A stretch of DNA of 64,000 bases. Source: Solirubrobacter sp963837485 (GTDB taxonomy: Bacteria; Actinomycetota; Thermoleophilia; Solirubrobacterales; Solirubrobacteraceae). The stretch lies in NCBI GenBank assembly GCA_963837485.1, contig CAWINP010000002.1:62001-126000 (forward strand). Reading direction: 5' to 3'. Position numbers and translations under genes: made by a program. Below, piece after piece: positions 1-7,627 of this stretch (position 1 is the stretch's first letter; each line of letters opens with the position of its first letter). The notes beneath the pieces are model-generated. The model had not been told where the DNA came from. It saw only the letters and a list, made by a program, of their open reading frames with translations, and made no database searches.

Positions 1-309
1 CTCGGCGTAGCCGCCGCGGACGTAGCTCCACCACATCCGTAGCCGGTGGTCCTGGTCCTGCCACACGTGGCACAGCTCGTGCGCGATCAGCGAGGGCGAG
101 GTGCGGCTCAGCGGGTGCTTGAGCAAGATCAGCGGCCCCATCTCGTAGCCGTGAAAGCGCCGGAACCACGGCAGCCGGAACAGCCACGGGACGTGGAGGA
201 TGCGGACACGGTCGATCCGCACCGGCCTGGGATAGAACCCGAGCCGGTCCAGCGTCGCCTTCGCCTGCTTCAGCGCCGCCAGCTCGGCCGGCGACCGCCT
301 CAGGCCCAC
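1..309 (-). CDS. HExxH-motif protein, C-terminus outside window
   Basis: Partial gene read from a GTG at 307-309 and running off the left edge (103 codons visible). The frame is coherent and contains HELCHVWQDQDH near residue 80, an HExxH zinc-peptidase-type motif, followed by WWSYVRGGYAE. The N-terminal part is rich in aromatic and basic residues with no signal peptide. Short predicted metallopeptidase-like proteins of this kind are common in actinobacteria, but no function is known to me for this one. It lies 49 bp beyond the stop of the AAA ATPase gene on the same strand, so it may be the next gene of that transcript. Peptidase activity is inference from one motif; the rest of the protein is not visible. 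Confidence 0.6.
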   Translation of the reverse strand, partial: MGLRRSPAELAALKQAKATLDRLGFYPRPVRIDRVRILHVPWLFRLPWFRRFHGYEMGPLILLKHPLSRTSPSLIAHELCHVWQDQDHRLRMWWSYVRGGYAE

Positions 310-358
310 GCGGTCACCCGGCCACGCTCACGCGCCCGCGCCGTGTCGTCTCGTGTCG

Positions 359-3184
359 TCAAGCGTCGCCGAGGATGTCGCGGACGCGGCGTGCGGCGAG
401 GTCGTCGAGGTCGCCGAGCAGCGGTGCGATGTACGCCGCGTACGCATCGCGGGCGAGGGTCGCTTCGTCGGCGGGCGCGGCCGCGTTGCGTGCCGCCGCG
501 TGACGGGCGGCGTCGATGAACACTCCCGCCCCGAGCGGCGCGACCTCGGCGAGCGGCACCAGCCGCGCGACCGCCGCCGCAGCGGTCGCGTCCCCGCGGG
601 CCGCGACGTTGAGCGCCGCGACCAGCACCTGGCCGGCCGGAGCCAGCACCTCGACGACCGCGAACCGCCGCAGCAGCGCCGCCGACGCGTCGGGCGCGCC
701 GGACGCCGTCGCGACGATGCGCCAGCCCGCGTCGGGTGCCGCCTCGTCGCCGCCTCCGAGCAGGACAGGCAGGCCGGCGAGGAACGACGACAACGCGCCG
801 AGCGCGTCGTCGAGGTCCGCGCGGTCGAGCTCGTCGATGATCATCCAGCGGCCACGCTTGGCGGATTCGACGACCACCGCTTGGTCCGCCCATTCGCCGT
901 GCGCGGTGACGAGCGTCGCGCCGTTCGCGCGGCCCGACTGCGCCGCGGCCCGCGCGACCGCGAGCGCGAGCGACGTCTTGCCGGCGCCTGGCGCCCCGGT
1001 CAGCAGCACGTGCTTGCCCGAGCCGAGCGCCGCGGCAAGGTTCGCGTACACCGCATCCGGGAACCGCAGGCCCGCCGCTTCGGCCGCCGCCCGGATCCCC
1101 GCCGGATCGACGAACGCGGCCGCGTCGCTGCGCAGATCGCCCGCCGCACCGGCCAGCGCGGCCCGGCCGAGCGCCGCAATATCGCCGCCGGGCATCGCCG
1201 CGCCGCCGGCACCCGCCGCCGCGGCCGCGCCGGCAAGGCCACCCGGGACCGCGCCCGCAAGGCCACTCCCGGCCGCCGCACCGGCTACGCCGCCCGGCAC
1301 CGCACCCGCAAGGCCACCGCCCGCCGCCGCACCGGCTACGCCGCCCGGCACCGCGCCCGCAAGGCCACCGCCCGCCGCCGCACCGGCCACGCCGCCCGGC
1401 ACCGCGCCCGCAAGGCCACCGCCCGCCGCCGCACCGGCCACGCCGCCCGGCACCGCGCCCGCAAGGCCACCGCCCGCCGCCGCCCCGGCAACACCGCCCG
1501 CAAGTCCGCCGCCCGCGGCGCCCTGCGACGCGCTTGCATCGCCTCCGGTCACCGCCGCGCCCGCGCCGGCTGCCTCAGCGCCGCCACCGCTGCCCGTCGC
1601 CGCTCCTGCGTCTGCGACGCCGCCGCCCGCCGCCGCGCCGCCCGCGTCCGCGACACCGCCCGTAGCCACACCGCCGGCGTCGGCGACACCACCTGCCGCA
1701 GGGGCTGCGACATCGCCGCCTGCCGCCGAGCCACCCGCGACTCCGCCCGAACGCACTCCGCCCGCGTCGGCGACACCGCCGCCCGCCGCCGCGGCGCCCG
1801 CGTCTGCGACCGCGCCCGAACCCGCGCCGCCGGCGTCGGCGACACCGCCGCCCGGCGCCACGCCGCCCGCGTCCGCGACACCGCCCGTAGCCACGCCGCC
1901 GGCGCCCGCGACACCGCCCTCAGCTCCGCCCGCCGGCCCGCTGCTCGCCGCCGCGGCACCAGCGCCGCCACCGGCCTGTGCATAGCCCGCTTCCGCCGGC
2001 CCGCTGCTCGCCGCCGCGGCCTCAGCGCCGCCGGCCGCTTCCGCGACGCCGCCGCCCGCGGCGGCTCCCGCCGGAGGCGTGACGACCGTGGGCGTGTCGA
2101 CCGCGAGCGGGTCTCCGGACGTCATGCCCGCCGGAGCCGGGGGCGTTGGCGTCTCCGAGTCCGACATGCGCGGGACGACCGGTGCGCGGGCCGCCGGGAT
2201 CGCACGGGTGGCGTCTTCCGGGCCGGACGTCTCCCAGATGTCGGCGGGCGGGACCGGCGGGCCGGCAGCGCTCGGCGGCGCCTCGGCCGGTTGCGGCAAC
2301 GCTTCCTCGACCCCGCCGCCCGGCGCCTCGGCCGGCTGCGGCAACGCTTCCTCAACCGCCCCGCCCGGCGCCTCGGCCGCCCGCGGCGACTCCGCCTCGG
2401 CCCCGCCGCTCGGCGCCGCCGCCGGCAGCGCGCCCTCACCGTTGGACGCCGACGGCGCGAACGAGCCTGGGATCACGTCGTGGTAGCCCGTCTCGCTCGG
2501 CTTCTCCGGCTCGGCCGTCGCCCACTCCGCCTCGGCCTCCGCGCGCACCGCGTCGGCGCCGCCCGGATTCAGCTGGGCCGCGATGTCGAGCAGCGACATG
2601 TGGACTGGCAGCGTGAGCTCGCCGCGCACCTGCTCGCCGGTCTCGGTCAGCCGGTGCTCGGCGTCGATCAGCTCGACGTCGAGCAGCAGCGTGAGGTAGC
2701 GCTCGCCCTGGATCTGGAACGTGTTCTCGTTGTCCCACCCCGCCCGGCCGAGGTAGGCGAGCGCGCGGCCGAAATCGAGCGTCGAGACGCGCGCGCCGGG
2801 CGGCGCCGACGCGAGCAGGCTGAGGCCGATCGCCATCCCGTGGAAGATCGAGTCCGTCATGTGCTTCTCGCGCAGCTGGCGGCGCAGCCACTCGGCCTGC
2901 TGCTCGGACACGTCGAACGGCGCCGCCGCGTCGCCCGCCCGCACGTAGCGGCGGCCGACGTCGGTGAGCTCGACGACCCCGCGATCCTCCTTGACCAGGC
3001 CCGCGGAGCGGGCATAGGAGATGAAGTGCCGCATCCGCCCGACACCGTTCTCGAGCTCCGGTGGGAAGAGCTGCTCGAGTGAGAACTCGGTGACGAGCTC
3101 GTCCGTACGCAGCCGTCCGCGCTCTTCGATCGCGCGCAGGATGCCGTGGGAGTCGCCGATGCGGGGCGCGGGGATGGGGCGCAT
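359..3184 (-). CDS. AAA ATPase with N-terminal winged-helix-like domain and giant Ala/Gly linker
   Basis: 941 residues. Residues about 10-230 look like a winged-helix/restriction-system-type N-domain (pattern of short helices, GVVELTDVGRRYV). Residues about 235-690 are almost only Ala, Gly, Pro and Val, including tandem 17-residue units. The last 250 residues are a MoxR/McrB-like AAA module: Walker A GAPGAGKTS near residue 730 and Walker B-like MIIDELDRAD near 780. Such ATPases remodel or load protein complexes, so a chaperone-like or defence role is possible; no partner (VWA protein or nuclease) is adjacent. The start is the ATG opening MRPIPAPRIGD. The linker makes this far longer than ordinary MoxR proteins (about 320 residues). 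The opposite strand is also open for 2.7 kb, but that is a GC-bias shadow. Confidence 0.75.
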   Translation of the reverse strand: MRPIPAPRIGDSHGILRAIEERGRLRTDELVTEFSLEQLFPPELENGVGRMRHFISYARSAGLVKEDRGVVELTDVGRRYVRAGDAAAPFDVSEQQAEWLRRQLREKHMTDSIFHGMAIGLSLLASAPPGARVSTLDFGRALAYLGRAGWDNENTFQIQGERYLTLLLDVELIDAEHRLTETGEQVRGELTLPVHMSLLDIAAQLNPGGADAVRAEAEAEWATAEPEKPSETGYHDVIPGSFAPSASNGEGALPAAAPSGGAEAESPRAAEAPGGAVEEALPQPAEAPGGGVEEALPQPAEAPPSAAGPPVPPADIWETSGPEDATRAIPAARAPVVPRMSDSETPTPPAPAGMTSGDPLAVDTPTVVTPPAGAAAGGGVAEAAGGAEAAAASSGPAEAGYAQAGGGAGAAAASSGPAGGAEGGVAGAGGVATGGVADAGGVAPGGGVADAGGAGSGAVADAGAAAAGGGVADAGGVRSGGVAGGSAAGGDVAAPAAGGVADAGGVATGGVADAGGAAAGGGVADAGAATGSGGGAEAAGAGAAVTGGDASASQGAAGGGLAGGVAGAAAGGGLAGAVPGGVAGAAAGGGLAGAVPGGVAGAAAGGGLAGAVPGGVAGAAAGGGLAGAVPGGVAGAAAGSGLAGAVPGGLAGAAAAAGAGGAAMPGGDIAALGRAALAGAAGDLRSDAAAFVDPAGIRAAAEAAGLRFPDAVYANLAAALGSGKHVLLTGAPGAGKTSLALAVARAAAQSGRANGATLVTAHGEWADQAVVVESAKRGRWMIIDELDRADLDDALGALSSFLAGLPVLLGGGDEAAPDAGWRIVATASGAPDASAALLRRFAVVEVLAPAGQVLVAALNVAARGDATAAAAVARLVPLAEVAPLGAGVFIDAARHAAARNAAAPADEATLARDAYAAYIAPLLGDLDDLAARRVRDILGDA
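1251..1500 (-). repeat. 51-bp tandem repeats inside the AAA ATPase linker
   Basis: A 51-bp unit recurs at exact 51-bp spacing (the string gcaaggccac appears near 1257, 1308, 1359, 1410 and 1461). It encodes the 17-residue unit GLAGAVPGGVAGAAAGG about four to five times. The copies are nearly identical at the nucleotide level, which points to recent slippage or recombination. Copy number is therefore likely to vary between strains. Confidence 0.85.
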
Positions 3185-3250
3185 GGCCCCGACCTTAACC
3201 GCGAGCGGCGGCGCGCGCGACCCGGGCGGGCCCGTACGCGCCGCCAGAGC

Positions 3251-3784
3251 TCAGCTGGAGCGCGAGCCCGCGGGTTGCGAGGCCTTCGCGCGCGGCGTCT
3301 CCGAAGTGACCGTCTTGCCGGTCGGCACCGCGCCCGGCTTCGTGGTCGCGCCGGCGCCGTTGGCCGTGCGCGCGGGCTCGGTCGAGGCGCTCCGCTTGGC
3401 GGCGGCGGCAGGCTGAGACGCGCGCGGCTTGGACCGCTTCGCCGCGGCGGGCTTCTTCGCCCGCGCCGCCGTCTTGGTCCGCGCCGGCTTCTTCGCCTTC
3501 GCCCGCGTCGCCGTGCGCTTCGCCGCCGCCTTGCGCCGCGGCGTCGCGCGGCCGGTCGGCACCGGCCCGGCAGCCGGCTTCGCCGGCGCGCCGTTGGCGG
3601 CGGCGGCAGGTGTGCGGGACGCGGTCGCCGACTTCGGTCCGCCGGACTCGCCGGGCTTCGGCGCGCGGGACGGGACGACCGGCGCGTCCTGCTGGCCGCG
3701 CAGCCGTCCGGCGACGTCAAGACCCACGGCAACGGCCCGGCGGCCCAATCCGACCGCGGAGCCGATCACGTTTCTAACTGGCAT
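3251..3784 (-). CDS. Histone H1-like lysine/alanine-rich basic protein
   Basis: 177 residues, started at the ATG opening MPVRNVIGSAVGLGRRAVA. The first 30 residues form a short amphipathic segment. From about residue 60 the protein is dominated by Ala, Lys, Pro, Arg and Thr, with AKKPA- and KRTATRAKAK-type stretches like the C-terminal tails of eukaryotic H1 and of actinobacterial HU/HupB. It has no globular HU domain. A nucleoid-binding, DNA-compacting role is inferred from composition only. It lies 29 bp downstream of the gene at 3814-4101 on the same strand. The alternative is a disordered cell-envelope protein, because the N-terminus could be a weak membrane segment. Confidence 0.6.
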   Translation of the reverse strand: MPVRNVIGSAVGLGRRAVAVGLDVAGRLRGQQDAPVVPSRAPKPGESGGPKSATASRTPAAAANGAPAKPAAGPVPTGRATPRRKAAAKRTATRAKAKKPARTKTAARAKKPAAAKRSKPRASQPAAAAKRSASTEPARTANGAGATTKPGAVPTGKTVTSETPRAKASQPAGSRSS

Positions 3785-3813
3785 ACGGGCAGTCTTGCCC
3801 GCAGCGCCGGGTC

Positions 3814-4101
3814 CTAAGCAGCGAGAGCGCGGTCGGCGTGCGCCGCGCCCGCGGGGACCAGGTCGACGTCGCCGCAGGCGATCGCCAGCGCCTCGGCGGC
3901 CGAAAGCCGCTCCCAGACCGGGCCGCCGGCGGGAACCCGCAGCGAGCCGGTGACCCGCCGCGTGAGCCTGTCGAGGTCGAAGCTCAGCTCCAGCTCGTCC
4001 GCGAAGAGGTCCTGAGACCGCTCCCACGCAGCGTCCACCTCGGCCAGGACTTCAGGGGGAGGGCCGGAGAGGAGGTCGTGTACGTGCGGGGAGCGGTGCA
4101 T
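3814..4101 (-). CDS. Small conserved-looking protein of unknown function
   Basis: 95 residues beginning MHRSPHVHDLLSGPPPEV. It is acidic and mostly helical in pattern (AEVDAAWERSQDLFADELEL), with a basic Arg-rich turn in the middle and an Ala-rich end. No signal peptide, membrane segment or known motif was recognised. The reading frame has the strong third-position GC expected of a real gene here. It is transcribed with the basic protein gene downstream (29-bp gap). I do not recognise the family. Confidence 0.55.
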   Translation of the reverse strand: MHRSPHVHDLLSGPPPEVLAEVDAAWERSQDLFADELELSFDLDRLTRRVTGSLRVPAGGPVWERLSAAEALAIACGDVDLVPAGAAHADRALAA

Positions 4102-4174
4102 CAGGGTGGAGGCCTTCAGGTGTTGGAGAGGGGCTTACACACGAGGTGATCGTCCCGACCAAGAAAGTCGCGCA

Positions 4175-4205
4175 TGGGGTCAAAACCCCAAGCGCCGGAA
4201 GCGCT
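4175..4205 (-). terminator. Double hairpin after the NlpC/P60 gene
   Basis: Two adjacent perfect inverted repeats lie directly after the stop codon at 4206: agcgc/gcgct (4191-4195 with 4201-4205) and tggggt/acccca (4175-4180 with 4185-4190). There is no strong T-run, so termination is plausible but not certain. Confidence 0.45.
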
Positions 4206-4940
4206 CTACAGGCCTGCGGGATGGCGGGGCACGAAGCCCGCCGTGGAACGGCCGTCGTTCGCCCAGCGCGACCCCGTGACGCGCTGCGCGCCCGTGTCGA
4301 AGCGGATGCCGGCGACCTCGAGGAACACGTGGCCGTTGTTCGCGTAGATGGTGACCCACTTGCCCTTGCCGGGCTCGCCCCATTGAGCGAGCTGGCCTGA
4401 CGTCAACGACGACGACAACAGCCCCGCGGACGCGAGCGCGAACGAGACCGAGCCCGAGCAGTCGTAGCCCTTGTCGAGCCACTTCCCGTGCCCGCCGCCC
4501 CAGATGTAGGGCGTGCGCGCGATGCCGTTGCCGGCCTCGATGATCTGCTTGACCGCCTCGGGCGCCTCCAGCGGCGGCAGCGCGACGCCGTTGCCGAGCG
4601 CGATCGCGTGCGAGACGGCGTTGGACCCGCCGGACGCCTTGTACTTGCCCTCGACCGCCTTGGAGGCCGGGCCCGTGGGCGCGTCGCCAGCGTCGGTCAA
4701 TCCGGGATCGGGAGCCGTGGACGAGTCCGCCGACGTCGTCGGCTCACCCGCCACCGGCTGCACCGCCCTGGCCGAGGACTGCTTCGGCAGCGGAGGCAGC
4801 TCAACCTGCTCGTTCGCCGCGGACGCGACCACCGGCGACGCCGGACGAGCCGGATCCTTGCCCGCCGCGCCCAGCGCGAACCAGCCGGCCGCCAACACGG
4901 CGACACCGGCCAGGAACGCGCTCAGATAGATGCGGCGCAT
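4206..4940 (-). CDS. Membrane-anchored NlpC/P60-family peptidoglycan hydrolase
   Basis: 244 residues from the ATG at 4938-4940. An alternative GTG at 4988 would add 16 residues before the membrane segment. A single hydrophobic segment (IYLSAFLAGVAVLAAGWFAL) anchors or exports the protein, followed by a Pro/Ser/Ala-rich linker to about residue 95. The C-terminal domain carries YIWGGGH, then the catalytic cysteine in YDCSGSVSF (about C161) and the catalytic histidine in NNGHVFLEV (about H204). These are the NlpC/P60 signature residues. Enzymes of this family cleave peptide stems of peptidoglycan outside the membrane. It appears monocistronic, with a hairpin just after the stop. Confidence 0.85.
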   Translation of the reverse strand: MRRIYLSAFLAGVAVLAAGWFALGAAGKDPARPASPVVASAANEQVELPPLPKQSSARAVQPVAGEPTTSADSSTAPDPGLTDAGDAPTGPASKAVEGKYKASGGSNAVSHAIALGNGVALPPLEAPEAVKQIIEAGNGIARTPYIWGGGHGKWLDKGYDCSGSVSFALASAGLLSSSLTSGQLAQWGEPGKGKWVTIYANNGHVFLEVAGIRFDTGAQRVTGSRWANDGRSTAGFVPRHPAGL

Positions 4941-5010
4941 CCAACGAGGATGACGCGTCCGGGGCCGAGGGGACGTCAGTGAACCCACCGAGTTGACATC
5001 GGCGGCGGCC

Positions 5011-6072
5011 TCAGATGGCTTGAGCGAGGTCCTCGATCAGGTCCTGCGCGTCCTCGACGCCGCAGGACAGGCGCACCAGATCCGGCGGCACCGCGGCGGC
5101 CGAGCCCTCGACCGACATGTGCGTCATCGCCTGCGGGACCTCGATCAGCGACTCGACGCCGCCGAGCGACTCGGCACACGCGAACACGCGCGTCGACGAC
5201 GCGATCCTGACCGCGTCCGGATGCCGGAAGGAGACCATCCCCGAGAACCCCGGCCAGCGCACGTCATAGGCGCCGTCGACGCCGCGCAGCCACGAAGACA
5301 CCGCATCGGCATTCGAGGAATGCGCCGCCATCCGCAGGTGCAGCGTGCGCAGCCCGCGGTGCACGAGGAAGCAGTCCAGCGGCCCCGGCACCGCCCCGAT
5401 CGAGAACTGCACGAACCGCACCGCGTCGAACACGGCCTGCTCGCGCACGATCACCGCGCCGCCGATCGCGTCCGAGTGCCCGCCGAGGTACTTGGTCGTC
5501 GAGTGCGTGACCGCGTCGGCGCCCAGCTCCAGCGGCCGCTGGTACACGGGCGTCGCGAACGTGTTGTCGACCGCCACGAACGCCTTGCGCTTGAGCCTGA
5601 CGATCGCCTCGACGTCGACCACCTTCAGCGTCGGGTTGGTCGGCGTCTCGACCCAGATCAGCGCCGTGTCGTCGCGGACCGCGGCCTCGACCGCGCCGAG
5701 GTCGGTCTGATCGACCATCGTGTAGTCGAGCCCCCAGCGCGAGAGCACCTTGTCGACGAGGCGATAGGTCCCGCCGTAGAGGTCGTCCGGGAGCACTACG
5801 TGCGAGCCCGCGGCCGCGACCGCGGTGATCAGCGCGTGCTCGGCGGCCATGCCCGACGCGAACGCCAGCCCGCGCCCGCCCTCCAGCTCGCCGAGCGCCT
5901 TCTCCAGCTGCGTCCGCGTCGGGTTCGCGGAGCGCGAGTAGTCGTAGTCCTCGCGGAACTCGCCCGGGGCCGGCTGCACGTACGTGGAGGCCTGGTGGAT
6001 CGGCGGCACGACGCCGCCGTACGCCGGATCGGGATCGAGCCCGGCATGCACCGCCCGCGTCCCAAACCTCAT
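5011..6072 (-). CDS. Cystathionine gamma-lyase / gamma-synthase (PLP enzyme)
   Basis: 353 residues, Cys/Met metabolism PLP family. Visible landmarks are RAVHAGLDPDPAYGGVVPPI at the start, the DYDYSRSANPTR motif, the PLP-contact region VETPTNPTLK, and the Schiff-base lysine in HSTTKYLGGHSD (about residue 192). The family interconverts cystathionine, cysteine and homocysteine in the cytoplasm. Lyase and synthase activities cannot be separated by motif alone. Pairing with cystathionine beta-synthase 79 bp upstream favours the lyase of reverse transsulfuration (cystathionine to cysteine, 2-oxobutyrate and ammonia). Length and start are normal for the family. Confidence 0.85.
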   Translation of the reverse strand: MRFGTRAVHAGLDPDPAYGGVVPPIHQASTYVQPAPGEFREDYDYSRSANPTRTQLEKALGELEGGRGLAFASGMAAEHALITAVAAAGSHVVLPDDLYGGTYRLVDKVLSRWGLDYTMVDQTDLGAVEAAVRDDTALIWVETPTNPTLKVVDVEAIVRLKRKAFVAVDNTFATPVYQRPLELGADAVTHSTTKYLGGHSDAIGGAVIVREQAVFDAVRFVQFSIGAVPGPLDCFLVHRGLRTLHLRMAAHSSNADAVSSWLRGVDGAYDVRWPGFSGMVSFRHPDAVRIASSTRVFACAESLGGVESLIEVPQAMTHMSVEGSAAAVPPDLVRLSCGVEDAQDLIEDLAQAI

Positions 6073-6087
6073 GGGGACACCTCACCC

Positions 6088-6116
6088 GGGAGAATCGCCC
6101 TTTGGGCGATTGCTCC
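6088..6116 (-). repeat. Hairpin between the transsulfuration genes
   Basis: A perfect inverted repeat aatcgccc/gggcgatt (6093-6100 with 6104-6111) extends outward as gggag/ctccc with one bulged base. It fills the 79-bp gap between the upstream cystathionine beta-synthase stop and the downstream start, so it could act as an attenuator, an mRNA processing signal or a REP-like element. Its GAGAATC...GATT(n)CTC outline resembles the two repeats near 29.5 and 30.3 kb. Confidence 0.5.
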
Positions 6117-6151
6117 CAGCGACGCGAGCCCCCTGGGCGAGTCGTCGCCCC

Positions 6152-7540
6152 TCATGACACGAGGGATTCGAGCAGGTCGGTGCGGGTGACGATCCCGAGC
6201 GGGCGCCCGCGCTCGGCCACGATCAGCGCCTGGCCCTCGCCGGTCAGCAGCTCGACCGCCTCGCGCACCGGATCCGCGGTCTCGACGACCGGGAACGGCG
6301 GCTCCATCACGTCGGAGATCGCGCTGCCCATCAGATGCGGCCCGTCCAGCGCGCGCTTGAGCAGCCCGCGCTCGCCGACCGAGCCGACGACGCGGTCCGG
6401 GTCGTCCGGCGCCACCACCGGCAGCTGCGATACGCGGTGCTCGTGCAGCAGCCCGATCGCATCCTTGACCTTGTGCGTCGTCTGCACGACGACAAACGGA
6501 GGGATCTCGCCGGCCGCCGTTTTCGCCCGCAGGACGTCGCCGACGGTGCGGTCCTCGCTGCGGTCCAGGAAGCCGTACTGCGACATCCACTCGTCGCTGA
6601 AGATCTTCGACAGGTAGCCGCGCCCGCCGTCGGGCAGGATCACCGCGACCATCGCCTTTGGATCGCTGATCCCGCGCGCGACCTCCAAGGCCGCGTGCAT
6701 CGCCAGCCCGCAGGATCCGCCGACCAGGAGGCCCTCGGTCTCGGCCAGCCGGCGGGTGGTCAGGAACGAGTCGCGGTCGGACACGGTGACGTAGCGATCG
6801 ACCAGCGACGGGTCGTAGGTCTCCGGCCAGAAGTCCTCCCCCACGCCCTCCACGAGGTAGGGATGAACCGTCTCGTTGGAGTAGATCGAGCCGACCGGGT
6901 CGGCGCCGATCACCTCGATCGCCGGGTTCTGCTCCTTCAGGTAGCGCGCAACGCCGCTGATCGTCCCGCCCGTGCCGACGCCGACGACCAGGTGCGTGAT
7001 CGCGCCGCCCGACTGGCGCCACAGCTCAGGCCCGGTGGAGACGTAGTGGGCCTCCGGGTTGGCGGGGTTCGTGTACTGGTTGGGCTGGAACGCGCCCGGG
7101 ATCTCGCGCTCGAGCCGGTCCGCGACCCGGTAGTAGGACTGCGGCGACGCCGGATCGACGTCGGTCGGCGTGACGACCACCTCGGCCCCGTACGCGCGCA
7201 GCAGGTCGATCTTCTCGCGCGACATCTTGTCCGGCATCACCGCGATCACGCGGTAGCCCTTCAGGCGCGCGGCGATCGCGAGCCCGGTGCCGGTGTTGCC
7301 CGAGGTCGGCTCGATGATCGTCCCGCCGGGGCGCAGGCGGCCGTCGCGCTCGGCGGCGTCGATCATGGCCATCGCGACGCGGTCTTTGATGGAGCCGCCT
7401 GGATTGAAGTACTCGACCTTAGCCACGAGTTGCGGCGTGAGGCCCTGGCCGATGCGACTCAAACGGATCAGCGGGGTCTCGCCGACGGTCTCGAGGATCG
7501 AGTCCTTGATGTCGGATGTGGTGCCGGTCGTGGCGGGCAT
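6152..7540 (-). CDS. cbs: Cystathionine beta-synthase with two CBS domains
   Basis: 462 residues. The N-terminal fold-type II PLP domain shows ETPLIRL, the lysine in NPGGSIKDR (about K52), the PLP phosphate loop EPTSGNTGTG and GVGTGGTISG. From about residue 335 a pair of CBS domains follows (TVGDVLRAK... and AISDVMEPPFPVV...). The enzyme condenses serine (or O-acetylserine) with homocysteine to cystathionine in the cytoplasm. The CBS pair, the usual SAM/AMP-sensing module, suggests allosteric control. It is the first gene of a two-gene unit with the gamma-lyase. The start ATG is 87 bp from the divergent sigma-factor gene. No heme-binding N-terminal extension is present. Confidence 0.92.
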   Translation of the reverse strand: MPATTGTTSDIKDSILETVGETPLIRLSRIGQGLTPQLVAKVEYFNPGGSIKDRVAMAMIDAAERDGRLRPGGTIIEPTSGNTGTGLAIAARLKGYRVIAVMPDKMSREKIDLLRAYGAEVVVTPTDVDPASPQSYYRVADRLEREIPGAFQPNQYTNPANPEAHYVSTGPELWRQSGGAITHLVVGVGTGGTISGVARYLKEQNPAIEVIGADPVGSIYSNETVHPYLVEGVGEDFWPETYDPSLVDRYVTVSDRDSFLTTRRLAETEGLLVGGSCGLAMHAALEVARGISDPKAMVAVILPDGGRGYLSKIFSDEWMSQYGFLDRSEDRTVGDVLRAKTAAGEIPPFVVVQTTHKVKDAIGLLHEHRVSQLPVVAPDDPDRVVGSVGERGLLKRALDGPHLMGSAISDVMEPPFPVVETADPVREAVELLTGEGQALIVAERGRPLGIVTRTDLLESLVS

Positions 7541-7627
7541 GGCCTCGACTATATGCGTTGACCGCGCTGCGTCGAAGTGTCCGCAAATTGCGTACGAATT
7601 GCGTGACCGGAGGGGGCGGACTCGTGC
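7541..7627. promoter_or_regulatory. Divergent promoter region with 11-bp-spaced direct repeats
   Basis: This gap separates cbs (minus) from the sigma-factor gene (plus). It contains two copies of aattgcgt (7586-7593 and 7597-7604), one helical turn apart, and a TATAGT-like -10 on the minus strand about 10-15 bp before the cbs start. A regulator site is possible; nothing stronger can be said. Confidence 0.3.

Noticed and set aside
353..3082. A 909-codon plus-strand open frame and two further long frames opposite the AAA ATPase gene
   Set aside because: The proteins are Arg/Ala-rich with no recognisable domain. They are mirror images of the minus-strand Ala/Gly linker caused by high GC.
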